Part shown: piece after piece, positions 32,613 through 41,923 of the stretch | How the letters are laid out: each line of letters begins with the position of its first letter | Position numbering within the stretch: position 1 is the stretch's first letter | Source of the DNA: Aliishimia ponticola | Lineage (GTDB): Bacteria > Pseudomonadota > Alphaproteobacteria > Rhodobacterales > Rhodobacteraceae | NCBI RefSeq assembly: GCF_004803475.1 | Contig: NZ_SRKY01000001.1 | Location: 744,001 to 808,000 of the forward strand | Direction: 5' to 3' | DNA length: 64,000 nt | The notes under the pieces: generated by a model | Seen by the model: the letters and a program-made list of their open reading frames with translations, nothing else | Told to the model about the DNA's origin: nothing | The model's database searches: none | Program-made: the position numbers and the translations under genes

Positions 32613-33977
32613 TTAGCGGCGGACAAGACGCAGGCGAATGCCATCCCGGCTGCGGACTGTCAGGTGCGCAACGGGAACGGGAACGTCCAGCGGCTCCACC
32701 CGCAGCCGTTTGAGGATATGGGCCAGCAGCAATGGCCCCTCGACCATGGCGAACCCCGCTCCGGGGCAGACACGCGCCCCGGCCGAAAACGGGATATACG
32801 CATCGCGCGGGCAGGCTTGCGCAGCCTTGCCCCCCCATCGGCCCGGATCGAACCCATCGGGATTGTCCCATAGCTGGGTGTGGCGGTGCAGATGCCATGG
32901 GCTGATCACGATCTGACTGCCTTTCGGAACCTGCCGATTGCGGAACTGTTCGGGGCATTGGGTCTCGCGCACCATCATCGGGACCGGCGGATAAAGCCGC
33001 AGCGCCTCGCGGAACACATCGCGCGCCACACGCAGCTTGGACACCGCAGCGAAATCGGCCCTGCCACCCTGCAGCGCCTCTTGCGCCTCTTGCGCCACGC
33101 GCGCTTGCCAATCGGGATGCTCTGCCAGCAGGTAGAGGCTCCATGCCAGTGCCGAGGCCGAGGTTTCATGCCCGGCAAGAAAGAAAATGGCCACCTGATC
33201 GACCATCTCCTGCGGTGTGAAACTGTCGCCGTTCACCGGATCAACCGTCGTCATGATCTTGGTGGCCAGATCATCCGGCGCGGTTCCCTCGCGGATATCC
33301 GCCGCGCGCGCGTCGGTCAGCCGCGTGATCAGCAACCGAATTCGGGCGGCACTGGCCCGCGTATCCTTGCGAAACAGCCGCGGCAACCAGCGCGGCAGCG
33401 GAACGAAGGCCGCGATATTCAGGATCGGCTGGCTGCGTTGATAGCGGCGAAATTCCTCGAACACGTCGCGCGCCAATTCATGTTCGATGGGGATCGAAAA
33501 GAGCGTGCGAAAGATCACGTCGGCAGCGGCATGGCTGGCTTGCTCCTCGATCTCGACCGCCGCGCCCGCGCGGGCCTCCAGCCGCGTCGCGCAAGCCTGC
33601 GCGGCCTCCCAAATGGCGGGAAACGTCTCGCGCAGGCGGCCGCCCTCGAAGGCGGGATCGATAATGCGCCGCTGACGTTCCCACGCCGCGCCATTGGTCA
33701 GGAAGACGGACTCGCCCAGAAGTGGCCGCAGCCCTTCGGCGATCCGGTTGGATTTCGGGAAATCCTTGGGGCGCTCTTTCAGCACGCGGCGCACCAGATC
33801 GGGTTGGTTCACCAGATAAGACCGGAAGAACGGCGTGCGAAATTCGGCCATCCACGCGCGATATAGCCGCTCTGGCTGCGCCGACAGGATATCCTGCCGA
33901 AACAGGCGCGCATATCGCCACAGCGACACCCGGTCGGGGCGGCTTGGCGGTTTTGGCGGCACTCGGGGCGAGGTCAT
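32613..33977 (-). CDS. Cytochrome P450
   Basis: 454 residues. The oxygen-binding I-helix FLAGHETSAS, the ExxR pair in EALRLYPP, and the heme loop PFSAGARVCPGAGFAMVEG with the Cys ligand are all present. It resembles the soluble fatty-acid/CYP-like bacterial group with an eukaryote-like core; no reductase domain is fused. Its ATG overlaps the stop of the upstream membrane protein gene, so the two are coupled and may act in the same pathway. Confidence 0.95.
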   Translation of the reverse strand: MTSPRVPPKPPSRPDRVSLWRYARLFRQDILSAQPERLYRAWMAEFRTPFFRSYLVNQPDLVRRVLKERPKDFPKSNRIAEGLRPLLGESVFLTNGAAWERQRRIIDPAFEGGRLRETFPAIWEAAQACATRLEARAGAAVEIEEQASHAAADVIFRTLFSIPIEHELARDVFEEFRRYQRSQPILNIAAFVPLPRWLPRLFRKDTRASAARIRLLITRLTDARAADIREGTAPDDLATKIMTTVDPVNGDSFTPQEMVDQVAIFFLAGHETSASALAWSLYLLAEHPDWQARVAQEAQEALQGGRADFAAVSKLRVARDVFREALRLYPPVPMMVRETQCPEQFRNRQVPKGSQIVISPWHLHRHTQLWDNPDGFDPGRWGGKAAQACPRDAYIPFSAGARVCPGAGFAMVEGPLLLAHILKRLRVEPLDVPVPVAHLTVRSRDGIRLRLVRR

Positions 33978-35233
33978 GGGCCGACCGATGTGAACTTGTT
34001 CACCGGCGTCACGATCCGCGACTTCGACGGCGCACGCCCCGCATAGCGCGCCGCAAGGCTGAGCGGTCCGGCAGTGATCTGGAAATAGTCGTAATCCTTA
34101 GGGCGGTCGAAGGCGCAAAGATACTGGAAATGCAGCCGAAAGAACCGCCGCCGCAACCGCTTCCATGTGTCCGGTGACAGGGTCTGGGTGAAGGCCGCCG
34201 AAAAGACCAATGGCCAGCGGGTGCCCGGTACAGCCACGCCCGAAACGGCGACCGGATCACATAGGGCAAAGGCGCAACCATCGCCCGGCGCGCTGACATC
34301 CACCCATGTCACGTCTTCCGACACCGAGAGCGCCTGCAAATCACGCCGTAGCCCCTGCGCCCGCGGCAGGAAGGATACCATCGGCACCACCTGCCCCAAT
34401 GTCAGAAACCCGAGCCTGCGCCCCGCTGGCACCTGCCCCTGCGCGATGAGATCGGCCAGGATCGACGCGCCCAGATGCGCGCCCGAGGAATGGCCCACCA
34501 CCAGAACCTCGTCATAATCTTCTGTCAGCGCCGCTGCGATCTTGTCGCGAAACGCGTCCAGCCGCGCGGACAGTTGCGGCGGAGTCTCCCCCCGCAACCC
34601 GGCGGAAAAGGCATAGTCATGCATCAGGTAATAGGCAAAAATCCGGCCATCGCGCGCCTTGAACCAGCGCATCAGCCGCAACGCCGCCGCCGCCCCCGCG
34701 CCCAGCCCGGCCAGCCGGTGCAGCACCGGATCCCCGGCAAGGCTGTCATTGCGGACATAGCCAAATCCCCATGTGATCAGCGCGTAGACGGCCCAAGCCA
34801 GCAGCCCTGCCAACAGCGCCTGCCCCAACAGCATCGCCACCGGGTAGAGCGCCGCGATGATCGGCCCCTTGCGCAGCCGCATCAGCCGCCACAGCGCGCC
34901 GGTCGAGATATAAATCCACGCGGTCCGAATGAGTTGTCCGTAAGTGGCCGGGATCGAATCCGGCATACTGGCCTGTACGATGTCGGACCAGACCAGCACG
35001 TCGATCTCGCTGCGCACCTCTGCGCCGTCGATCTGCGCTTGCACGCCCCAGCCGAACCCGTCCGGCGGCACCTCACGCGGCACAAGGGCAAGATCATAGC
35101 CGCTGATACGCGCCTGCGCTTCCCCTTCGCTGCGATAAAGCTCGCGGTAGCGGCGGGGCGGCATAGGATCGTAGCCGGGGATGTAGAACACCCGGCGCCG
35201 TGTGACAGTTTGGTTTTCGGGGGCGCTGCTCAT
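33974..35233 (-). CDS. Membrane protein with alpha/beta-hydrolase-like GHSSG motif
   Basis: 419 residues. The N-terminus (RRRVFYIPGYDPMPPRRYRE) reads like the first strand of an alpha/beta hydrolase with an FIPGYDP motif. Two membrane helices follow (AALYPVAMLLGQALLAGLLA and the next helix near residue 165). A nucleophile-elbow-like DEVLVVGHSSGAHLGASILA is near residue 255. It could be a membrane-anchored lipase/esterase-like enzyme. The 3' end overlaps the P450 start. Confidence 0.7.
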   Translation of the reverse strand: MSSAPENQTVTRRRVFYIPGYDPMPPRRYRELYRSEGEAQARISGYDLALVPREVPPDGFGWGVQAQIDGAEVRSEIDVLVWSDIVQASMPDSIPATYGQLIRTAWIYISTGALWRLMRLRKGPIIAALYPVAMLLGQALLAGLLAWAVYALITWGFGYVRNDSLAGDPVLHRLAGLGAGAAAALRLMRWFKARDGRIFAYYLMHDYAFSAGLRGETPPQLSARLDAFRDKIAAALTEDYDEVLVVGHSSGAHLGASILADLIAQGQVPAGRRLGFLTLGQVVPMVSFLPRAQGLRRDLQALSVSEDVTWVDVSAPGDGCAFALCDPVAVSGVAVPGTRWPLVFSAAFTQTLSPDTWKRLRRRFFRLHFQYLCAFDRPKDYDYFQITAGPLSLAARYAGRAPSKSRIVTPVNKFTSVGP

Positions 35234-35305
35234 GCCTTCTCCGTATACCCGGTAAGGTTAACAACGATTTTCGGCCAAAGTAAGGCCAGCCGCGCCTCGA
35301 TTGGA

Positions 35306-36058
35306 TCAGCCGAAATTGGCCAGTGCCGGGAATTTCTCCAGCAGCCACCAGGAGAAGCTGGTGAACGCGCCCGTGACCAGGGCCAAACCGACCAGAATCA
35401 GCAGGACACCCATTATCTTTTCGATCAGGCCCATATGCCGTTTGAGCCGGTTCATCACACCCATTGCGCGGCTCATGAACATGGCCGCCAGCAGAAACGG
35501 AATGCCCAAGCCCGCCGCGTAAATCCCCAAGAGAACTGTGCCGCGCGCCACCGACGCTTCGGATGCTGCAAGGGTCAGGATCGCGCCAAGCTGCGGGCCG
35601 ATGCAGGGCGTCCAGCCAAAGGCAAAGGCCAGCCCCAGCAAATAGGCGCCGAACGCATTGCCACCGCGATCGCCGGCGTCGATCCGCGCCTCCTGATCCA
35701 GAAACGGGATGCGAAAGATCGACAGGAAGTGCAGGCCAAAGACGATCACGACGACGCCGGAAATCTGCGCGAACAGTTCCTGATTGCGCAGGAAGAACGC
35801 CCCGAAGGCCGACGCGGTGAAGCCCAGGAACAGGAACACCGTCGACAGCCCCAGAACGAAGAACAGCGCGGTCAGGATGGTCTTGCGCCGCGCCGCGCCC
35901 GCCTCGGACATCTCGCCGACAGTCACGCCAGACATATAGGCCAGATAGGGCGGCACGATCGGCAGAACACAGGGGCTGAGAAAGCTGATCACACCGGCCA
36001 GCAGCGCCACGAACATGGAGGGCGCAAGCCCCGCGTCGATGAGATCAATTCCGAACAT
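35306..36058 (-). CDS. ccdA: CcdA/DsbD-type thiol:disulfide transporter
   Basis: 250-residue inner-membrane protein with six to seven helices that moves reducing equivalents to the periplasm for cytochrome c assembly. Both redox cysteines sit in conserved helices: SPCVLPIVPPYLAYMSG near residue 30 and GWTPCIGPQLGAIL near 158. It is divergent from the TusA-like gene, so both promoters lie in the 94-bp gap. Confidence 0.93.
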   Translation of the reverse strand: MFGIDLIDAGLAPSMFVALLAGVISFLSPCVLPIVPPYLAYMSGVTVGEMSEAGAARRKTILTALFFVLGLSTVFLFLGFTASAFGAFFLRNQELFAQISGVVVIVFGLHFLSIFRIPFLDQEARIDAGDRGGNAFGAYLLGLAFAFGWTPCIGPQLGAILTLAASEASVARGTVLLGIYAAGLGIPFLLAAMFMSRAMGVMNRLKRHMGLIEKIMGVLLILVGLALVTGAFTSFSWWLLEKFPALANFG

Positions 36059-36152
36059 GAAACCGACTTATGTCAAGCGGGCGCCCGCGTCACGGGGTCA
36101 GGTGGTCACATCCCTGTGGACAGCCTGAAACATGGTGCCTATCTGAGGGGGT

Positions 36153-36377
36153 ATGAGCCATTCCGAACTCGACGCCACCGGGCTGAAATGCCCCCTGCCC
36201 GTGCTGAAAGCCCGCAAGCGGCTGCAGCCGCTCGCCTCCGGTGACAGCCTGACTGTGCTGACGGACGATCCCGCCGCGATCATCGACATCCCGCATTTCT
36301 GCCATGAGGCCGGGCATGAGCTGGTCGAGGCGGCCAGCACCGACACTGTGGCGCGCTGGGTGATCCGCAAGGGCTGA
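36153..36377 (+). CDS. tusA: TusA-family sulfurtransferase
   Basis: 74-residue cytoplasmic sulfur carrier. The family motif LKCPLPVLKARKRL with the persulfide Cys (residue 11) is intact, and the C-terminal SirA/TusA fold is complete. It may carry sulfur for tRNA thiolation or other sulfur transfer. Divergent from ccdA. Confidence 0.92.
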   Translation: MSHSELDATGLKCPLPVLKARKRLQPLASGDSLTVLTDDPAAIIDIPHFCHEAGHELVEAASTDTVARWVIRKG

Positions 36378-36520
36378 GCCGCACGCCCCCCTGGCCCGCG
36401 TCACACGCATATCTCACACCCGGTCACCTGCGTTTGAGAACATGTTAGCGCCGTTTTCCTCCAGATACCGCTAGGCCTAAGGCACGGCAATTTTGCCCAA
36501 GGTCCAATAAGGAGGAAACC

Positions 36521-37339
36521 ATGAAACATAACCCAGGCAGTCGCATGCGTTCGCTGGCACTATCGGCAACGGGTGCGGCACTGATTGCAAGTTCTGCGGC
36601 CGCAGTTCCTATTGATGTGACGATCACCAACACCCAACCGGGCGGCGGGCTGTACCTAACGCCGCTTTTGTCGATCTTCCATGACGGCAGCTTTGACACT
36701 TTCGACGCGGGCAGTTCCGCCAGCGCGGGGGTGGAGCTTTTGGCAGAAGAAGGCTCGCCCGCGGGCGTCATCGCGGATGTGGAGGCCGCGAACACCGCGA
36801 ATGGCACCTCCCACACGACGGCGGTTCTGGCCAATCCGGCAGGTTTCGCTGGCGCGCCCGTTCTGGACCCCGGCGAAAGCACGACGATCACTGTCGATCT
36901 CGACCCAACTTCGCACCGCTATTTCAGCTTCCTGTCCATGGTGATCCCGTCCAACGATACTTTCATCGGCAATGACGATTCCATGGCCTACGAACTGTTT
37001 GACGCCATGGGCGGGTTTTCCGCCCTGTCCGACATCACCGTGACAGCGGGCGACGCATGGGATGCCGGGACCGAAGCGGATGACGGAAACGGGGCCGCCT
37101 TTGCTCCGCCCACTGCGACGGGTGCCACCGACACGGCCGATCCGATTGCCGCGCTGGCCGATCTGGATTTCCTGATTGGCCGTCCGCAGGCGCCCGGTGG
37201 CACTGTCGGCTCTGCCAGCGGGGTTCTGGCCACGATCTCCTTCGCGGAGGTCGCCCCAGTTCCGCTCCCGGCGAGCTTTCCGCTGCTGGCGTTGGGCGTT
37301 GCCGGGCTTGGTATGATCCGCCGCCGTCAAAACCGCTAA
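36521..37339 (+). CDS. Spondin-domain protein with VPLPA-CTERM sorting tail
   Basis: 272 residues with a signal peptide (SLALSATGAALIASSAAAVP). The middle (residues about 30-200) is a spondin-like domain: VTITNTQPGGGLYLTPLLSI, FDTFDAGSSAS and SFLSMVIPSNDTFIGND. The end APVPLPASFPLLALGVAGLG plus RRRQNR is the exosortase-type VPLPA C-terminal signal. It is therefore exported and processed at the cell surface, possibly into the matrix. AAGGAGGAA precedes the ATG. A strong terminator follows. Confidence 0.9.
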   Translation: MKHNPGSRMRSLALSATGAALIASSAAAVPIDVTITNTQPGGGLYLTPLLSIFHDGSFDTFDAGSSASAGVELLAEEGSPAGVIADVEAANTANGTSHTTAVLANPAGFAGAPVLDPGESTTITVDLDPTSHRYFSFLSMVIPSNDTFIGNDDSMAYELFDAMGGFSALSDITVTAGDAWDAGTEADDGNGAAFAPPTATGATDTADPIAALADLDFLIGRPQAPGGTVGSASGVLATISFAEVAPVPLPASFPLLALGVAGLGMIRRRQNR

Positions 37340-37358
37340 GACAGGCCCCCAAAACGCG

Positions 37359-37389
37359 AAACGCCCCGGCACTCTACCGGGGCGTTTTT
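37359..37389. terminator. Bidirectional intrinsic terminator
   Basis: AAACGCCCCGG pairs with CCGGGGCGTTT around a 7-base loop, with a run of five T on the plus strand and A's on the left, which are T's in the other direction. It ends the spondin-domain gene on the plus strand and rne on the minus strand. Confidence 0.85.
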
Positions 37390-37409
37390 GATTCAAGATC
37401 TGTCGGCGG

Positions 37410-40265
37410 TTACTTGGAGCCGAGCGACCACCAACCGCGCCGCTTGGGCTTGGCAGAGGCTTCGGCCTCCGGCTCCGCCGCGACGGGTTCTGGCTGCGGC
37501 TCTGGCGCGGAGGCGACTTCGACCTCTGCCGCCGGGGTTTCCGCAACGGGTTCCACGACCGGTTCGGGCGCGGCGTCTGCTGGGGCTTCCGCCACCGGGT
37601 CAGCCACAGCCTCGACTGCCATGGTCTCTGCGGCGACAGGCTCTTTCTTCTTGGCCCGCGAGCGTGTGGTCCGCGCCGGTTTCTTTGGCTTTTCCTCTGC
37701 CGCAGCTTCGGCGACAGGCTCTTGCGTCACGGTTTCAGGCTGCACATCGGCATCGGGCTGCGCCTCTGCCTGGCTTGCGCCATCCGCACCGGGATTTGCC
37801 GCTGGCGCATCCGCTTTTGCCGTTTCAGCTGCGGTCTTTGACTTGGAGCGGGACGACCGCGTGGACCGTGTCCGCTTCTTCGGCTTCTCTTCGGCATCAG
37901 GCTCTGCGTCGGCTGTTGGTTCCGCTTCCGCATCCGCATCGGATTTGGCCGCAGCGCCATCTTTCGCGGCGTCATCGCTGTCGGCTTTGGCATCGCTGTC
38001 AGGCGCGGCTTCCGCCTCGGACCCGTCGGACCCGTTCTCATTGCCCTCTGCGTCTGAGGACGACGATTTCCGCCGACGACGACGGCGACGGCGGCGCTTG
38101 GGCTTCGCCTCTCCATCTTCGCCGGTCTCGCCACGCGCATCATTGGTGCTGGGCGCTTCATCCGCGTCCGCCTCGGCCTCTGTCTCTTCGTCGAGCCCTT
38201 CCATGATCGTCGCATCCGCCGACACGACGGGCGCTTCGGCTTCGGGCACGGTGCGCGTTGCGGTCTTGAACTTCTCAAGCGTGAAGTCAGGGCTGATCAG
38301 CCTTGGATCGCCCTCGACCCGCACGGACAGGCCGTAGCGCGCTTCGATCTGGGCGATATGTTCGCGCTTGGAGTTCATCAGGAAGTTCGCGATCCCGACC
38401 GGGCACGTCACCAGAACTTCGCGCGACCGACGCCGCGTGCCTTCTTCTTCGATCTGACGCAGGATCGACAAGGCCATGCTGTCATCCGACCGGATCAGAC
38501 CAGTCCCATGGCAAGACGGGCATGGCTGCGTGGAGGCTTCCAACATACCGGGCCGCAGACGCTGACGAGACATTTCCATCAGGCCAAAGCCCGAAATCCG
38601 CCCAACCTGAATCCGCGCGCGGTCGGTTTTCAGCTTGTCCTTCAGACGTTTTTCCACGGCCGAGTTGTTCTTGCGCTCGTCCATGTCGATGAAGTCGATG
38701 ACGATCAGACCAGCAAGGTCACGCAGACGCAATTGGCGCGCCACCTCATCGGCGGCCTCAAGGTTGGTCTTGAGCGCAGTTTCCTCGATCGAGCCTTCTT
38801 TGGTCGCCCGGCCAGAGTTCACATCGATTGCCACCAGCGCTTCGGTCACGCCAATCACGATATACCCGCCGGATTTCAACTGAACCGTCGGATTGAACAT
38901 CGCCGCCAGATAGCTTTCCACCTGATAGCGCGCAAAAAGCGGCAGGCTGTCTTCATACCGTTTCACGTTCTTGGCGTGGGACGGCATGATCATCTTCATG
39001 AAGTCCTTGGCGATACGGTAGCCGCGCTCGCCCTCCACGAAGACCTCGTCGATTTCACGGTTATAAAGATCGCGGATCGACCGTTTGATCAGGTCGCCCT
39101 CTTCATAGATTTTCGCCGGCGCGATGGATTTCAGCGTCAGCTCGCGGATTTGTTCCCACAGGCGTTGCAGATACTCATAGTCGCGCTTGATCTCGGCCTT
39201 GGTGCGCTTGGCCCCGGCGGTCCGAACAATCAGACCCGCGCCTTGCGGCACTTCGATCTCGTTCGCGATCTCCTTGAGCTTCTTGCGGTCGGCGGCATTG
39301 GTGATCTTGCGCGAGATGCCACCGCCACGGGCGGTGTTCGGCATCAGCACGCAGTAGCGGCCTGCCAGCGACAGATAGGTGGTCAGCGCCGCGCCCTTGT
39401 TGCCGCGCTCTTCCTTGACGACCTGCACCAGCAGGATCTGGCGAACCTTGATGACTTCCTGAATCTTGTACCGGCGCGGACGCGGTTTGCGGGCCGGACG
39501 AATGTCTTCGCTGTCATCCTCTTCGGCCACGGATTCGATGCTGTCATCGCGCGCCGATGCGTCGGCGGCGGCTTGATCGTCTTCGCCGTTATCCGCGTGG
39601 TCATCCTCGTCGGATGTTTCTGCCTCTGCGGCGGTTTCGTCCGCAGGTGCCGCATCCGCAGCCGCAGCATCCTCGGCAACAGTCGTATCGGACGAAGCCT
39701 CGTCAGATTGGGTGTCCTCGGACTGGGCCTCATCCGCCGCCGGTGTATCCACCGGGGTTTCCTTGACCGTATCCATATGGGTGCCAACCGCGTCACCGTC
39801 ATCGCCGCCATCATCGAGGTCGATGGTTTGCATCCCCTCGATCTCTTGCGAAGCGACATCGGCCTTAGCGACCGCATCGGTATCCTTCGCCTTGGCCGCT
39901 TTGGACCGGCTGCGCGAACGCGATTTGCGTTTGGGCTTGGTTTCTTCTTCTTCGTCCCGCGCGCGCTGCGCTTCGGCATAGGCGCGCTCTTCCTCCATCA
40001 ACGCCTCACGGTCGGCGACGGGGATTTGATAATAGTCGGGATGAATTTCCGAGAACGCCAGGAACCCGTGCCGGTTTCCACCATAGTCCACGAAGGCCGC
40101 CTGAAGCGACGGCTCCACACGGGTGACTTTAGCGAGATATATGTTTCCGGCTAGTTGGCGTTTGTTTTCTGATTCAAAGTCGAATTCCTCGACCTTGTTT
40201 CCGTCCACCACCACGACGCGGGTTTCTTCCGCGTGGGTGGCATCGATAAGCATCTTCTTTGCCAT
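37410..40265 (-). CDS. rne: Ribonuclease E
   Basis: 951-residue endoribonuclease for mRNA decay and rRNA/tRNA processing. The S1 domain (YLAKVTRVEPSLQAAFVDYG) is split by an acidic insert at about residues 85-265, as in other alphaproteobacteria. The catalytic centre has VAIDVNSGRATKEGSIE and LIVIDFIDMDERKN (metal-binding Asp). The Zn-link CPSCHGTGL follows. The C-terminal third is disordered, with a basic RRRRRRRRRK RNA-binding stretch and acidic/Pro-rich repeats, likely a degradosome scaffold. It has a long leader (see next entry). Confidence 0.97.
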   Translation of the reverse strand: MAKKMLIDATHAEETRVVVVDGNKVEEFDFESENKRQLAGNIYLAKVTRVEPSLQAAFVDYGGNRHGFLAFSEIHPDYYQIPVADREALMEEERAYAEAQRARDEEEETKPKRKSRSRSRSKAAKAKDTDAVAKADVASQEIEGMQTIDLDDGGDDGDAVGTHMDTVKETPVDTPAADEAQSEDTQSDEASSDTTVAEDAAAADAAPADETAAEAETSDEDDHADNGEDDQAAADASARDDSIESVAEEDDSEDIRPARKPRPRRYKIQEVIKVRQILLVQVVKEERGNKGAALTTYLSLAGRYCVLMPNTARGGGISRKITNAADRKKLKEIANEIEVPQGAGLIVRTAGAKRTKAEIKRDYEYLQRLWEQIRELTLKSIAPAKIYEEGDLIKRSIRDLYNREIDEVFVEGERGYRIAKDFMKMIMPSHAKNVKRYEDSLPLFARYQVESYLAAMFNPTVQLKSGGYIVIGVTEALVAIDVNSGRATKEGSIEETALKTNLEAADEVARQLRLRDLAGLIVIDFIDMDERKNNSAVEKRLKDKLKTDRARIQVGRISGFGLMEMSRQRLRPGMLEASTQPCPSCHGTGLIRSDDSMALSILRQIEEEGTRRRSREVLVTCPVGIANFLMNSKREHIAQIEARYGLSVRVEGDPRLISPDFTLEKFKTATRTVPEAEAPVVSADATIMEGLDEETEAEADADEAPSTNDARGETGEDGEAKPKRRRRRRRRRKSSSSDAEGNENGSDGSEAEAAPDSDAKADSDDAAKDGAAAKSDADAEAEPTADAEPDAEEKPKKRTRSTRSSRSKSKTAAETAKADAPAANPGADGASQAEAQPDADVQPETVTQEPVAEAAAEEKPKKPARTTRSRAKKKEPVAAETMAVEAVADPVAEAPADAAPEPVVEPVAETPAAEVEVASAPEPQPEPVAAEPEAEASAKPKRRGWWSLGSK

Positions 40266-40605
40266 TTATTTCCATTGCGCGCGCGCAGCCGTGCCGCGCC
40301 CGGAGGGGCGGCCGATCTGGGAACGTGTCTTGTCTGAGCGATAGCTGACGCGCGGCAGAAAAGGCCCTTAGGGCCGTCTGCTGGGAATACTGCACTCCTC
40401 ACGCGCGTCATCGCGGTTCTTCTCCGAGGCAAGGCGACCTTGCCCCCATTTGTTTGCCTCAGAACCCCTCGGGGCCTTCCGGCGTCTCGTGGCCCGTGGT
40501 GTGTCACCGGGGCCCAATCGGTCTGTTCTGGTCCTGCAGGACAACCCGCGCGAATCCGAAACAGCGAAACTCTCTGTAGGGGGACGCAATACTGCGACCT
40601 CCCTT
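40266..40605 (-). promoter_or_regulatory. Long structured rne 5' leader
   Basis: About 340 nt lie between the candidate promoter and the rne start. In the leader (minus strand) I see GGCAAGG/CCTTGCC (40428-40444), a self-complementary GTCCTGCAGGAC (40531-40542), and GGCCC/GGGCC followed by TTTT (40359-40375), which resembles a short terminator. In E. coli a leader of similar length lets RNase E control its own mRNA; a similar mechanism is plausible here. Confidence 0.55.
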
Positions 40606-40611
40606 CCATCT

Positions 40612-40640
40612 AATTAAAGTGTTTCGGCGGCAAATGACAA
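40612..40640 (-). promoter_or_regulatory. Candidate rne promoter
   Basis: Reading on the minus strand, TTGTCA (40640-40635) is followed after 17 bp by TTAATT (40617-40612). This gives a sigma-70-like promoter and a start near 40605, which would leave a leader of about 340 nt. Confidence 0.5.
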
Positions 40641-40839
40641 TGGGCAATGTTTGCGGCGCTGCCCGGCGCTATATCGCGGCCATTGCCGGGGGTGCCCCTG
40701 GCACAAGCGGCAACGCCCTTTTGCGCGCTTTTGGCCACCAACGCGCCCGGCCCTTGGCACCATGGCTTGACAGGCGCGGCGGTGCCGATCACGGTCCGGG
40801 CAAGCAAACAGACCAAGAATTCAAGGAGTTTCTGTAACT
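40641..40839. other. Intergenic DNA between the rne promoter and the lipoprotein gene
   Basis: This is the remaining part of a 574-bp gap between the divergent rne and lipoprotein genes. Short plus-strand frames here have no family resemblance. It presumably holds the promoter of the lipoprotein gene; I see no RNA gene. Confidence 0.5.
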
Positions 40840-41121
40840 ATGTCCCGAACGATCGCCCTGCTGGTTGCAGCCGGCCTGACCCTCGCCGCGTGCGATGAAG
40901 CCACGATGCAACAGGTATCCGAGGACGCCGTGATCCGGCGCGGCAATGCGTCCTGCATCGCGGCGGTAGAGGCCCAGACCGGCCTGCCCGGCGCAACGCT
41001 GAGCGACGCCGCCGTGATTTTGGAGGTCAATCAGATCCTCGTCAACGCGGGCGATGGCGGGCGCTGGTCCTGCTTTACCAATGAAGAAGGACAGGCTGTC
41101 TCGTTGATCAAGCGCGCCTGA
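40840..41121 (+). CDS. Small lipoprotein of unknown function
   Basis: 93 residues with a lipoprotein signal (IALLVAAGLTLAAC; lipobox LAAC, Cys18). The mature part has two further Cys residues (NASCIAAVEAQTG and RWSCFTN) that could form a disulfide. AAGGAG lies upstream of the ATG. It is divergent from rne. No family recognised. Confidence 0.75.
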   Translation: MSRTIALLVAAGLTLAACDEATMQQVSEDAVIRRGNASCIAAVEAQTGLPGATLSDAAVILEVNQILVNAGDGGRWSCFTNEEGQAVSLIKRA

Positions 41122-41141
41122 TCGCGGGCCGCTTTCCTTCC

Positions 41142-41804
41142 TTAAAGAACGCCCAGTTTCCGCATCGCATGGTCGAGACTGGGCACCACATGCTGGCCAA
41201 GTTCCGGCAATGGCACGTCCGGTGCGCGCAAATCCGGTATCTGAAAAGACACGCAACCCGCCGCCATGGCCGAAGCGATCCCCTTGTCGCTATCCTCAAA
41301 GGCGGCGCAGGCCGTGGGCGCGACCCCCAGTTTTTGCGCTGTCTCCGCATAGGGCGCGGGATGCGGCTTGTTTTGCGACACCTCATCGCCTGCGGTGACA
41401 TGATCGAAAAAGCCCGACAGACCGGCGACCTCAAGATGATGGCGCGCGACCTTGCCCCGTGTTGATGTCACAACCGCCATGGGACGCCCGGTGGCGCGCG
41501 CGGCCTCCAGGCTTTCGCGCACCATGGGGCGCAGCGGGATACCATCGGCCAGCCGCGCCTTCAGATGGGTGTACCACGTGTCATAGAAGGCCGCCGGATC
41601 AAGCCGGTCACCAAGAAACGCTTCCAGCCGCGCCTGCGTATGCGTGCTGCTGGACCCCACGAGCGTCAGAAAGAAGCCCTCGGTCTCGGCGCGGGAAAAG
41701 CCAAACGGATCCAGCAGGTCCACCGCCAGTTCCATGAACACCCGTTCTGTGTCCAAAAGCAGACCATCCATGTCAAACAAGAACGCGTCGATCCGATCCA
41801 GCAT
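41142..41804 (-). CDS. HAD-superfamily phosphatase (beta-phosphoglucomutase-like)
   Basis: 220 residues. Motif I AFLFDMDGLLLDTE holds both catalytic Asp residues, motif II is VVTSTR, motif III contains QNKPHPAPY, and motif IV is AFEDSDKGIASAMAAG. The helical cap is of the phosphoglucomutase/phosphoglycolate type. The exact phosphate ester is unknown. The ATG at 41804 is preferred over a GTG two codons upstream. Confidence 0.92.
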   Translation of the reverse strand: MLDRIDAFLFDMDGLLLDTERVFMELAVDLLDPFGFSRAETEGFFLTLVGSSSTHTQARLEAFLGDRLDPAAFYDTWYTHLKARLADGIPLRPMVRESLEAARATGRPMAVVTSTRGKVARHHLEVAGLSGFFDHVTAGDEVSQNKPHPAPYAETAQKLGVAPTACAAFEDSDKGIASAMAAGCVSFQIPDLRAPDVPLPELGQHVVPSLDHAMRKLGVL

Positions 41805-41923
41805 AACCACCTGCCCTTTGTGCCGTCAGCCCGTGTGTTTCACGGCGCAGGCCACAAGGCAATCGCAGGCCATCGGTCAGACGGTCACATCGCATGTCAG
41901 CGGGTTACAGCCCTGCCCCGGCC

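Noticed and set aside
34475-36244. Long plus-strand frame opposite the membrane protein and ccdA
   Set aside because: Antisense shadow; composition is Gln/Arg/His-rich and has no family resemblance.
38358-40154. Plus-strand open frame of about 600 codons
   Set aside because: Antisense to rne; composition reflects complementary reading of the acidic and basic repeats. Not a gene.
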